From: a virus
Length of the DNA: 20,762 nt
Reading direction: 5' to 3' (one strand)
Virus record (IMG/VR): IMGVR_UViG_3300042866_002225
Coordinates: 1-20,762 of that record
How positions within the stretch are numbered: position 1 is the first letter of the stretch; each line of letters begins with the position of its first letter. The position numbers and the translations under genes were made by a program. Shown one piece after another: positions 1 through 6,502 of this stretch. The notes below the pieces were generated by a model. It made no database searches. It saw only the letters and a list, made by a program, of their open reading frames with translations, and was not told where the DNA came from.

Positions 1-631
1 CAATAAACCGCTTCTGATGATTTAACAAATCCATCAGTTGCTGCTTCAAGCCCTTGGGCGCCTGATGCGTACGTCCGCTGTTTTTACGTTTGCCGCGAAT
101 TTCCTGAAGTTCAAGCGACAGGTTTCGGGCCGTCAGCGCCTCTTCAGCGCACTTTTCTTCGAGAACCGTTCGTTGCTCCTCGTCTGGGATTTGAGACAGC
201 AACTGAACGTGAGACACTGTCATGCGCCACCGCGGGCGATCCGGGCAGCGGAGCGAAAGCAGCCGGGTAATTTCTTGTTCGGCCGGATACCGCTCATAAA
301 AACCTACAGCGCCCCGTAACTGGTCTGCCGTGTAGACGGGCGCAAAGATAGAAATAATCAAAGACGCGCCATCAATGTGCGCGGCGCGTTGTTCGTCTGT
401 CAAATATGTGTCCGGGTCTTCTTTGACGTCTGTGATCAACTTGCCTACGCGCCAAAACGCAGTCAGGCTCGCGACCTGTACGTCACCGAAGATTTGATCA
501 ATTTCCGACACTACGTCTCGCAGAGCGGGGGTAAGCGTATGCTCATTCAGCCGCGGGGCTGTTTCGGCTTCGCCGTTACCTCCTACAAAGTTTGCCTGCA
601 TGATCGACATAGCGCCTGATTTGCGACCCAT
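1..631 (-). CDS. Unknown protein, 3' end cut by window edge; possible helix-turn-helix segment
   Basis: An open frame reads from ATG at 631 to the left edge without a stop, giving 210 residues with the C-terminus missing. The start is well supported: AGGAG lies 6 nt upstream, and the preceding gene stops 13 nt away at 645. The protein begins MGRKSGAMSIMQANF. Residues about 60-125 are helical and contain FWRVGKLITD. Residues about 134-180 (from TVSHVQLLSQIPDEEQR to EALTARNLSLELQEIRGK) resemble the helix-turn-helix pattern of ParB-like and DUF1016-like proteins, in which a W/V-S-H-Y/V-x-x-L motif is followed by a P-E/D-E-E-R turn. A Lys/Arg-rich stretch follows (GKRKNSGRTHQAPKGLKQQ). A DNA-binding role is only inferred. 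It is the last gene of the minus-strand run in view. I am confident that it is a gene but not of its function. Confidence 0.8.
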   Translation of the reverse strand, partial: MGRKSGAMSIMQANFVGGNGEAETAPRLNEHTLTPALRDVVSEIDQIFGDVQVASLTAFWRVGKLITDVKEDPDTYLTDEQRAAHIDGASLIISIFAPVYTADQLRGAVGFYERYPAEQEITRLLSLRCPDRPRWRMTVSHVQLLSQIPDEEQRTVLEEKCAEEALTARNLSLELQEIRGKRKNSGRTHQAPKGLKQQLMDLLNHQKRFI

Positions 632-635
632 AAAA

Positions 636-641
636 CGCTCC
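636..641 (-). promoter_or_regulatory. Ribosome binding site for the gene starting at 631
   Basis: The minus strand reads AAGGAGCGTTTT before the ATG at 629-631. This is a strong Shine-Dalgarno match with a 6-nt spacer. It fixes the start of the gene that runs off the left edge. Confidence 0.75.
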
Positions 642-644
642 TTG

Positions 645-1784
645 TTAACTGTGTGGAACTAATAACTGCATCGCGGCAGTCTGCAACAAGTCCCGCGTTG
701 TGTGGTACTGGTTGCGAGAATACCGCAAAATTGAACAAAACAAATCGTAAACTGATCTAGTTGTCATCACTTCTTTTGTGTACACCTCTATTGGATTTCG
801 CGGGTCGATGTCTGACCCGAGCATAGCGGCGTTTTTGCATATCTGTCTGGCGTCTTCGCGCGAGATTTTGAACTGCAACAGATAGTTGATCCAGTTCTCC
901 ATTGCGGCGTCGAGACCGTGTTTCGAGTCAGAAAAATTTAAAGACGTCGCCAGCAGTCGTTTGACGTTTTTTGCCACAACGTCCGTGTCTATTTCCCGCT
1001 CAACGATTTTGGTAATCATTGACGCGGCACGCCCGACAAGGTCGGCGCCGGTGTGCCGCACTCTTGTGCCTCGCCGGCTGTTTTCGATCGCCGGGCCAAA
1101 CTTTGTCATAACGCACATGGATGCTCGCATCGCGAAGCCGCTGTCTTCTCTGTTAGAGAAGTACCAGCCGCCCGCAAAAATGTGCCTAGGGTCTATGTGA
1201 ATGTCTGTGCGCTTCGTTTTAGCGTCAATGTAGTAGATGCGAATTTCCCGCCCAATGATTTCAGCGCGGTAAAACTCGGCCTGCGGTTGTTTTACTTGTA
1301 TCTCTTCGGCCACCATATTGAAAAAAACCGAGTTGTCCAGCAGCCGGTGATCTAAGCCAAGAAATCCGTCAATTGTTTTTTCGCGGTGATTGATTAGCAG
1401 CGTGCGCTCACGAAGCACTTCAAAACGCGACCGCAACACGGCGTTGTACACGCCCACGGCGGTAGCCACGTCACCGTTGCCAATACTGAGGTCGTAGCGC
1501 CCCCGGGTTTCGCCAGTCAACTCGTTGAAAACGCTATTGAGGCCCTGCACAAGCGAATTAGAAACGGCTGCGAAACCAATCGCGTTGAATCGGTAACCGC
1601 TTTCAGCGACACGGCCGTCAGCAGAAAGAATCAATTGCCCTTCGTCGACAATCGGTACCGATTCGGTGTCGGCGCTTCGTTGCGTAAGAAACGCGCTACA
1701 GTCGTCACGCTGCCGCGCGTTAAACGACAAAGCCGTGACCGGCGCGAATACGCTACGCAATCGTTGCGTTGACGGCGTGACCAC
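645..1784 (-). CDS. Phage protein of unknown function, DUF932-like
   Basis: 379 residues. It starts with GTG at 1784, 8 nt after the stop of the upstream gene; GTAGG lies about 7 nt upstream. No signal peptide or membrane segment is visible. The central part has the flavour of DUF932 (phage/plasmid TIGR03299-type) proteins: YRFNAIGFAAVSNSL at about 64-78, INHREKTIDGFLGLDHRLLDN at about 131-151, then GGWYFSNREDSGFAMRAS followed by RRGTRVRHTG at about 240-248. That layout recalls the F-x-N-S-E-x-G and C-x-N-G parts of that family, although the usual cysteine is not clearly present. DUF932 proteins are common in phages and plasmids and their biochemistry is not established. I am sure of the gene. 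The family is a tentative call from memory of the motif layout. Confidence 0.8.
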   Translation of the reverse strand: MVTPSTQRLRSVFAPVTALSFNARQRDDCSAFLTQRSADTESVPIVDEGQLILSADGRVAESGYRFNAIGFAAVSNSLVQGLNSVFNELTGETRGRYDLSIGNGDVATAVGVYNAVLRSRFEVLRERTLLINHREKTIDGFLGLDHRLLDNSVFFNMVAEEIQVKQPQAEFYRAEIIGREIRIYYIDAKTKRTDIHIDPRHIFAGGWYFSNREDSGFAMRASMCVMTKFGPAIENSRRGTRVRHTGADLVGRAASMITKIVEREIDTDVVAKNVKRLLATSLNFSDSKHGLDAAMENWINYLLQFKISREDARQICKNAAMLGSDIDPRNPIEVYTKEVMTTRSVYDLFCSILRYSRNQYHTTRDLLQTAAMQLLVPHS

Positions 1785-1792
1785 AGCAAAAC

Positions 1793-2386
1793 CTACTCTT
1801 CAAACCAGTCGTGACCGAGCAAGTTGAAAAATGAAGCGGAGTGTTCTACGTGTAAAACAGACTCGCCAGTGTCGAATGTCCACATAACCCGCGGCGCATC
1901 GTTCACCGGCTTGCCGGACAGGGCCATATTATGCGCGACAAAGAACTTTCTGACAACCGGAAAAACGAAGATAAATGGGTGCTCTGGGTCGACTGCGCAA
2001 ATGTGCAACGCTTTCGAGATGGCCCGCACCAATGCGTTACTTTTAGCCGCCATCAGGTCCGCAATCGTCAACTGGTACAACGACAGACTGCTCTTTCCGC
2101 CATTATCGTCTCGGCGGTATCCGCAGTACCCAATACGCTTACCGGCTAACGTGGCTGGAAAACGTGGGAACTGAGAATTAAACCACGCACAACTCATTTC
2201 GTGCGTGCCGGTTTCAGCCTTGCAGATGTTTACAAGCCGACCCCAACTTTTTGGCGTGGCGCCGCATTCAGTAAACACACGGCGAACAATGCGGCTCTCG
2301 TAGGACAACTGCCGCTGAAAACCATCTGTCTGCGCTTTTGCGGCTTCGTCAAACAGTTTGTTGAAGAACTGATCTCTGTCGGTCAC
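1793..2386 (-). CDS. Unknown phage protein, 197 residues
   Basis: The start is GTG at 2386, chosen because GAGG sits 7 nt upstream (GAGGCAAGAAA-GTG). It lies inside the end of the preceding nuclease-like gene, a 38-nt overlap that suggests translational coupling. I do not recognise the family. The N-terminal 50 residues are charged and helical (MTDRDQFFNKLFDEAAKAQ). The middle contains a G/N/R-rich turn region with KRIGYCGYRRDDNGGKSS. A hydrophobic segment at about 148-160 (PFIFVFPVVRKFF) looks like a buried strand rather than a membrane helix. There are five scattered cysteines (at about 41, 54, 66, 88 and 129) with no CxxC pair. It lies in a run of small accessory genes downstream of recA, so a role in DNA metabolism or host takeover is possible but not shown. 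Confidence 0.8.
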   Translation of the reverse strand: MTDRDQFFNKLFDEAAKAQTDGFQRQLSYESRIVRRVFTECGATPKSWGRLVNICKAETGTHEMSCAWFNSQFPRFPATLAGKRIGYCGYRRDDNGGKSSLSLYQLTIADLMAAKSNALVRAISKALHICAVDPEHPFIFVFPVVRKFFVAHNMALSGKPVNDAPRVMWTFDTGESVLHVEHSASFFNLLGHDWFEE

Positions 2387-3020
2387 TTTCTTGCCTCATA
2401 ACTTTGTTGGCAGAGGAGATAAAATTTTCTTCGACAGCCGTAACGTATACAACTGAAAACTCTGTGAGTGGTGCCACCGTTTCGCAGTGCTCGCAACGAA
2501 GGTGCGCGTTGTACAACTCATGTTGAGACGCGATATACGTCGGCCCGTGCCCTAAGTCGCCGATACGTCCGGGCTGCATCAAATCTTTTTTTGTGAAAAA
2601 CCCGCGAAACGTAAACGTCGGGTATTGCCCAGTCATTAACGCAAACAAGTCTGTAGTGCTGCGCGCGGCGTGAGACGCGTAATTGCCATCCATAGGTCGC
2701 GCCAATAGCCTGCCGGTTGGGTATTTCGTGCCTTTGACATCAACGCGCCAGATAAACAACTTGCTATCTTTTTCGACATCGGTGCCGTCGGCCGCAGACC
2801 GCGGCTCAATAGAGAAGTCAGGAAACAAGTTGAAGAGTTTGCAAAAAGCAAACTCAGCGGCGACGCCGTATAAGTCGGTTTCTGTAACCGATTGCTCGCC
2901 CATCTTTTTATCGGCGACGCCCGTTTTTCTGTTATTTGTATATCGACCTTCGGCAACGGCTTCGCAAATGATTTGTTCAAAATCTTGCAGCGTTACCGTG
3001 TCGCCGATTTTGACGCCCAC
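2349..3020 (-). CDS. Candidate PD-(D/E)XK-fold nuclease
   Basis: 223 residues from the GTG at 3020, which has a strong GGAGGG site 5 nt upstream; an in-frame TTG at 3038 lacks one. The middle matches the restriction-endonuclease-like core: a helix with Glu56 (LYGVAAEFAFCKLF), Asp81 in ADGTDV, and Asp94-x-Lys96 in WRVDVKGTKY. After the core come PTGRLLARP (101-109) and DLGHGPTY (155-162), which I recall from a conserved family of phage proteins with a VDVKTT-type active site. A CEHC motif at 176-179 could bind metal. Such nucleases in phage replication blocks may cut branched DNA or process ends, and that is the inference here. The next gene starts within its last 38 nt. The fold call is reasonable; the substrate is unknown. 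Confidence 0.75.
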   Translation of the reverse strand: MGVKIGDTVTLQDFEQIICEAVAEGRYTNNRKTGVADKKMGEQSVTETDLYGVAAEFAFCKLFNLFPDFSIEPRSAADGTDVEKDSKLFIWRVDVKGTKYPTGRLLARPMDGNYASHAARSTTDLFALMTGQYPTFTFRGFFTKKDLMQPGRIGDLGHGPTYIASQHELYNAHLRCEHCETVAPLTEFSVVYVTAVEENFISSANKVMRQESDRQRSVLQQTV

Positions 3021-3025
3021 AATTG

Positions 3026-3031
3026 CCCTCC
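3026..3031 (-). promoter_or_regulatory. Ribosome binding site deciding a GTG start
   Basis: The minus strand reads TGGAGGGCAATT immediately before GTG at 3018-3020. This near-perfect Shine-Dalgarno site favours the GTG over the in-frame TTG at 3038, which overlaps the site's own surroundings and lacks one. Confidence 0.7.
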
Positions 3032-3046
3032 ATAACAAAAGTGAAT

Positions 3047-3370
3047 TTAAGATTGCGCCTGTATGTGCTCGTCAATAGCGCGTACGGCTTCCGTTAAATA
3101 ATGCTGCCGCTCGTCATCGTCAAAGCAACCGTCGCCCTTGGGTTCGGCGGCATATACGGTCTGACCGCCGCAGTCGGGAACATCGGCGCGAAATCCGCCA
3201 TGGCGTAGCCGAAGGTAACCAACCTGCTTTTTTGTCCGGTCGTCAAACACGTCATATTGCTCGGGGCAGGCTGGGCACGTGCAAATCAGCCGATAGTAAC
3301 CGATGATTGTATCGCCGGGGCCTGTTTCGTAGCCGTTGTACGGCTCATTCTTGTCTTCGACGGGGAACAT
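3047..3370 (-). CDS. Small cysteine-containing protein of unknown function
   Basis: 107 residues from ATG at 3370. An in-frame TTG at 3412 would add 14 residues but lies deeper inside the upstream gene. AGGA lies about 12 nt before the ATG. The sequence contains a cysteine cluster (C30, C32 and C35 in CTCPACPEQYDVFD), then KKQVGYLRLRHGGFRADVPDC and GDGCFDDDERQHYLTEAVRAI. The CPEQYDV...GYLRLRHG arrangement is one I recall from small uncharacterised proteins of phages and environmental genomes. The clustered cysteines with C67 and C82 could bind zinc, but no named finger is recognisable. It overlaps the 66-residue gene upstream by 26 nt and is followed by the candidate nuclease after 26 nt. Confidence 0.7.
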   Translation of the reverse strand: MFPVEDKNEPYNGYETGPGDTIIGYYRLICTCPACPEQYDVFDDRTKKQVGYLRLRHGGFRADVPDCGGQTVYAAEPKGDGCFDDDERQHYLTEAVRAIDEHIQAQS

Positions 3371-3545
3371 TTTTTGAGTGTTTCCTGTGCAATTCTTTTT
3401 CCAGTTTTTCAATCCAGTCGGCCGCTTCGTTTAGTAGCGGTGCACGATCAACGGCCCTGCAAGCCTTTGCAGACTCTCGTAACCGCTGCGGAAGGTTACT
3501 TTGAAACGACGGCTGCGCGTATACCTTGGGTATATTTTTAGCCAT
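3345..3545 (-). CDS. Small basic protein of unknown function, 66 residues
   Basis: It begins with ATG at 3545, 10 nt after the recA stop, and overlaps the next gene by 26 nt. No good Shine-Dalgarno site precedes it, so it may depend on ribosomes finishing recA. The composition is basic, with a helical core (APLLNEAADWIEKLEKELHRKH, residues about 35-56) and a basic tail ending PRRRQE. The N-terminus MAKNIPKVYAQ is unremarkable. A small DNA-binding or adapter role would fit the charge, but nothing specific supports it. It is kept as a gene because it fills the space between recA and the next gene in the same direction and with the same tight spacing. Confidence 0.6.
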   Translation of the reverse strand: MAKNIPKVYAQPSFQSNLPQRLRESAKACRAVDRAPLLNEAADWIEKLEKELHRKHSKNVPRRRQE

Positions 3546-3555
3546 CGTTTTAAAG

Positions 3556-4932
3556 TCAGTCGACTTGTCCCAGCGGGTCGAAATCGGCGGGGATGACGCT
3601 TTCGCCTGACATGCTCGCGGCTGCCATAAGTTCAGGCACGTCAGTCATCTGCTGGTTTTTCAACTCAGCCATAACCTGTGCCCGATACTTCTTAGCAGGG
3701 TCGCAAACGGTGTACTCGTTGACGCCGAGCAAGCCGTGGAGGACACCAAGCACTTTCTTATTTTCTTCGAGCGCCATTGAGGCTTCCACTTCGGAGATCG
3801 CACCCTGTTTCGTGATGCCGAGAGCCGAAGAGAAGACGAGCGGCGTGTCCGCGTTTTTAGTGCCGTGTTTATACTCCAAGTCACAAACCTGTCGTACAAG
3901 CGCTGGCAATTTCGGATCAATGCCCGGCTGCGGCTTTTTGTCGGACGCTTGCAAGTCCATGAGCAAGCGAATAGAGGCCGTGTGCCAGTCCCAGTAATGA
4001 TACTGCTGGTTTCGATAGTTTTCATTTCCGTCAGCGTCCTTTGCTGAAACGATGTCGTTGTACCACATGAGGTTAACGACTAATTTGCGACCCGGAGCGC
4101 CAAGATTGTTCTTGGTCGCCATAAGTCGCACGGCTTGACCCTCGGCTCTGCCAGCCACGATGTTGTTTCGCGCTGCTTTCTGCATGTCGATAATCAACGT
4201 CGGGTAGTAGTCGAGGCTGGCGCCGCCCGGGGCGTATTTCTTGGGCGGGCCGAAGCCCATGGAGTTAATCTCTTCCTTGAGATGGTTTGTTGCGATAAGT
4301 GCAATCGGATAGTGACGCAGCGTGGGCACAAGAGCCGTCCGCATAAAGTCCGACAAATTGCGCGCCAGATACGGATGACCTGCCGCGGCATGTCCTTCGT
4401 CGGCTACCTTTTCAACGCGCCTATCAACCTCGACAGCCGATATTGAATCGACGCCGATACAAATAGGAATAACGCGATCGGGCGCATTAGCGGCGTCAAT
4501 CTGCGTGTGGATGGCTTTGCAAAAACCCATGTACTTCATCTGCCACTCTTCCACGCTGGCGGCAGTCGTGACTTTAGTGCGGGCAATATGCTGTGGATTA
4601 TGCCCCAGCATGCCAGCCAGCATCGTCGGACTGCCCTTGTTCTCGGTGTCGATCAGAATCGCCCCACCGCCGTAAACGTGAAACCACCGCATAATCTCCA
4701 GCAACAACGCCGACTTGCCGGCGCTGAACTCTCCGCGGAGTTGTGTGAACCGAGACAGCGGGAAAATGTTGGCCTGCAACAAATAACGCGCCGCCAAGGT
4801 CGGCAGAGGAATGCCGATCAGCGGATCATTATCTTCCGCCGTGGCTTTAAGCACTTCAGTGATTACTGGGTGCTCACCGTTTACGTCAAATACGCTGACG
4901 TCCGAATCTGCATCTTTCTTCTTGCGGCCCAT
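3556..4932 (-). CDS. recA: RecA/UvsX-like strand-exchange recombinase
   Basis: 458 residues from ATG at 4932 (MGRKKKDADSD). AGGA lies about 10 nt upstream. A longer in-frame version from 5019 would have to be translated through a terminator hairpin and is rejected. The protein would form ATP-dependent filaments on single-stranded DNA and drive pairing and strand exchange. Visible motifs are the Walker A GEFSAGKSA (67-75), the catalytic-glutamate region ILIDTEN (Glu97), the Walker B ICIGVDSISAV (Asp162), and IATNHL at 213-218 followed by a Gly-rich loop PPKKYAPGGASLDYYPTL (about 229-246), where RecA has its DNA-binding loop L2. A region of about 130 residues beyond the core is divergent. The length exceeds E. 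coli RecA (353) and T4 UvsX (391). The gene is separated from its upstream neighbour by a likely terminator, so it may depend on read-through or on a promoter I cannot identify. Confidence 0.9.
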   Translation of the reverse strand: MGRKKKDADSDVSVFDVNGEHPVITEVLKATAEDNDPLIGIPLPTLAARYLLQANIFPLSRFTQLRGEFSAGKSALLLEIMRWFHVYGGGAILIDTENKGSPTMLAGMLGHNPQHIARTKVTTAASVEEWQMKYMGFCKAIHTQIDAANAPDRVIPICIGVDSISAVEVDRRVEKVADEGHAAAGHPYLARNLSDFMRTALVPTLRHYPIALIATNHLKEEINSMGFGPPKKYAPGGASLDYYPTLIIDMQKAARNNIVAGRAEGQAVRLMATKNNLGAPGRKLVVNLMWYNDIVSAKDADGNENYRNQQYHYWDWHTASIRLLMDLQASDKKPQPGIDPKLPALVRQVCDLEYKHGTKNADTPLVFSSALGITKQGAISEVEASMALEENKKVLGVLHGLLGVNEYTVCDPAKKYRAQVMAELKNQQMTDVPELMAAASMSGESVIPADFDPLGQVD

Positions 4933-4956
4933 GAATAATGTGTCCTGTGTACGAGT

Positions 4957-5014
4957 AAAATAAATAACCGTCTCGGGGCCGGAGCAAAATGCGCGCAACC
5001 CGCGGCCCCGAGAC
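4957..5014 (-). terminator. Strong intrinsic-terminator-like hairpin between the 454-residue gene and recA
   Basis: A perfect 12-bp GC-rich inverted repeat: GTCTCGGGGCCG at 4970-4981 and CGGCCCCGAGAC at 5003-5014, with a 21-nt loop. Transcribed from the minus strand, the stem is followed by GGTTATTTATTTTACTC, a T-rich though interrupted tract (4957-4967). It begins 9 nt after the stop of the upstream gene. It could be a terminator, a partial terminator (attenuator) limiting recA, or a 3' mRNA-stabilising stem. Confidence 0.75.
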
Positions 5015-5023
5015 AGCAAAAGA

Positions 5024-6388
5024 CTACTTCTTCAACTTGGCCGCTTTAGCGCGAGCGCGAGCAAGAATGTCAGCCGGCTTCAACTTGTCACCGGCAGGCT
5101 CCGGCGCAGAAACCGGGGCCGCAGGTGCAGAAAACAACTCGCCAACGCCTGCGGCTTCTTCGGCACTAATCTCGCCGCTGGGTGCCGCGTCTTCCCACGG
5201 AGCAGGAGCCGGCGCCGCAGGCTTTGAAACAACCGGCTTGGGAGCCGGAGCGCGCTGCTGGAACGCCTGCACTGCTTCGTCGTTCTCGTCGTCGATAAAA
5301 TCAGACGTCGGCGGGGCCGATGTGGTCGTGTTGCGCCCAAGCGCCCGCAAATACTGCGGATACTCGCGCCACGCGAACTCAAGGGCTTCCCGCGGAAACG
5401 CGCCGGCTAACTTCTCAGCCTGCTCTTCGTACGACAGCACGTTGAGCATCTGATCCCACGACTGCGCTTCTTCCGTAATACGCTCAGCGTGCTCCTCAAG
5501 AGAAATCTGCTGACCGTTATACGTATCGTGCACAATCGCAAAGTGGGTAAACGCGCTACGACGATCCGGCGGCGGATAACCCACGATGTACTGCGAATCC
5601 TTCGGTCCGCGAGCATACTTCGGGCAGAAGAACGTTTCGGGGCCGTCAGCACCGATGCCCATAACCTTCTGTTCCTTGCTCTGGAACGCTTCGGGCAGAA
5701 TGGTAAGCAACTTCGCTGGACCGAACGACAACATATCGCCAGTCGAGTACTCGTTGGTGTCTGGATCGCGTACCTTGAGAATGGAGAACAGCGACTGAAG
5801 CGCGCTAAACTTCAAACCAATTACACGAGCGTTTTTCTTGGGATCGTCAAGAAACTGACTTAACGCGATCTGCCCACGATCGTCGCCGACGATGCTGGCC
5901 GACAAAAACAGAATCTTTTCAGGCTTGGTCAGCGAGCCGATGTGCGACTTCATGACCTTTGGCTTCTGAAGCAGTTCGCTAAACAGCCTGCCGATGCCCG
6001 GTGTTTCCTTGTTCTTCCACGCGACGTTGTACAACAAGTTGTACGGGTTCTCGCGCAGGTCCATTTCCGGCGAACCATCCGTAAGGATAATGCACACGCC
6101 GGGATTACCCACCCAATGCGCTACAGTCCGTAAACGGCACCAGTCGCCGATGGCTACGTCGTCGGCGCCCTCTCGGAAGTTGACGAACTGGCGCTGACCA
6201 GTGCCCTCTTCGTACATGGGCATAAGCCGCAGGCAGAGGCCGTTGGCCATGAGTTCGTTACCCGCAGCAATCAGAACATTTTTGCCGTACGTATACGGGC
6301 TGTTCTTGCGGGAACCATTATCGAGATTGTGCTGCCGACGGAACTCGGGGTCGATGGCAGCAAGATTTTCAGAATCATACCGTGGCAT
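5024..6388 (-). CDS. Unknown 454-residue protein with Pro/Ala-rich linker; candidate ssDNA-binding or replication accessory protein
   Basis: It starts with ATG at 6388, with AGAGG 6 nt upstream. Residues 1-350 look globular, with no recognisable catalytic motif and little Cys. Residues about 352-435 are a low-complexity acidic Pro/Ala linker (DDENDEAVQAF, KPAAPAPAPWED, EISAEEAAGVGELFSAPAAP). The last 20 residues are a basic helix (KLKPADILARARAKAAKLKK). A globular core plus a flexible linker and terminal interaction peptide is the plan of many ssDNA-binding proteins and clamp-type accessories, although their tips are normally acidic, not basic. Position between polymerase and recA, and flanking terminator-like hairpins, suggest a separately controlled, possibly abundant protein. 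Lys is mostly AAG in the tail, unlike the AAA-rich small genes. No domain is recognised, so the function is inferred from context only. Confidence 0.85.
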   Translation of the reverse strand: MPRYDSENLAAIDPEFRRQHNLDNGSRKNSPYTYGKNVLIAAGNELMANGLCLRLMPMYEEGTGQRQFVNFREGADDVAIGDWCRLRTVAHWVGNPGVCIILTDGSPEMDLRENPYNLLYNVAWKNKETPGIGRLFSELLQKPKVMKSHIGSLTKPEKILFLSASIVGDDRGQIALSQFLDDPKKNARVIGLKFSALQSLFSILKVRDPDTNEYSTGDMLSFGPAKLLTILPEAFQSKEQKVMGIGADGPETFFCPKYARGPKDSQYIVGYPPPDRRSAFTHFAIVHDTYNGQQISLEEHAERITEEAQSWDQMLNVLSYEEQAEKLAGAFPREALEFAWREYPQYLRALGRNTTTSAPPTSDFIDDENDEAVQAFQQRAPAPKPVVSKPAAPAPAPWEDAAPSGEISAEEAAGVGELFSAPAAPVSAPEPAGDKLKPADILARARAKAAKLKK

Positions 6389-6410
6389 TTGTAGCCTCTT
6401 TCTTTGTTGT

Positions 6411-6429
6411 GCAAGGTATCGTACCTCGC
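6411..6429 (-). promoter_or_regulatory. Leader stem-loop upstream of the 454-residue gene; operator candidate
   Basis: The minus strand carries GCGAGGTA-CGA-TACCTTGC. This is an 8-bp stem (one G-U pair in RNA) with a 3-nt loop, ending 22 nt before the ATG at 6388 and about 11 nt before its Shine-Dalgarno site. It could be an mRNA leader structure for autogenous control, a 5' stabilising hairpin, or a palindromic protein-binding site in DNA. TACGAT within it is a weak -10-like match, but no -35 element at proper spacing is seen. Confidence 0.5.
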
Positions 6430-6435
6430 GTTGTT

Positions 6436-6466
6436 AAAAAGTACGGGATGCTGTTGAGGCTCCCGC
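6436..6466 (-). terminator. Terminator-like stem-loop downstream of the polymerase gene
   Basis: The minus strand reads GCGGGA-GC (6459-6466), loop CTCAACA, GC-A-TCCCGT (6443-6451), then ACTTTTTAAC, giving five T residues at 6436-6440. The stem is about 8 bp with one bulged A and one G-U pair. It is modest in strength, but position and T run fit an intrinsic terminator ending the long upstream transcript. Confidence 0.5.
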
Positions 6467-6471
6467 GTTGT

Positions 6472-6487
6472 TGCTAGCAGTCTAGCA
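6472..6487 (-). repeat. Small perfect inverted repeat after the polymerase stop
   Basis: TGCTAG-CAGT-CTAGCA: a perfect 6-bp stem with a 4-nt loop, 15 nt downstream of the polymerase stop. It has no following T run of its own. It may act with the adjacent terminator-like stem as a 3' end structure, or be a binding site. Its small size makes chance occurrence possible. Confidence 0.4.
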
Positions 6488-6502
6488 CACTACGCAGAAG
6501 AA

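Noticed and set aside
2636-2980. Alternative minus-strand frame of 114 codons inside the candidate nuclease gene
   Set aside because: It is out of frame with the gene that has the strong ribosome site and the nuclease motifs, and it shows no motif of its own.
4933-5019. N-terminal extension of the RecA-like protein
   Set aside because: Those codons run through the 12-bp terminator-like stem and have no ribosome site. The ATG at 4932 has a plausible one and gives a normal MGRKKK start.
4989-5453. Plus-strand Ala/Gly/Ser-rich frame opposite the end of the 454-residue gene
   Set aside because: It mirrors the Pro/Ala-rich linker codons and begins within the terminator-like stem region.
6400-6450. 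Sigma-70 promoter before the 454-residue gene
   Set aside because: TTAACA and TACGAT are present but only 8 nt apart, and no other pair has acceptable spacing. A promoter is likely here from layout, but I cannot name its elements.
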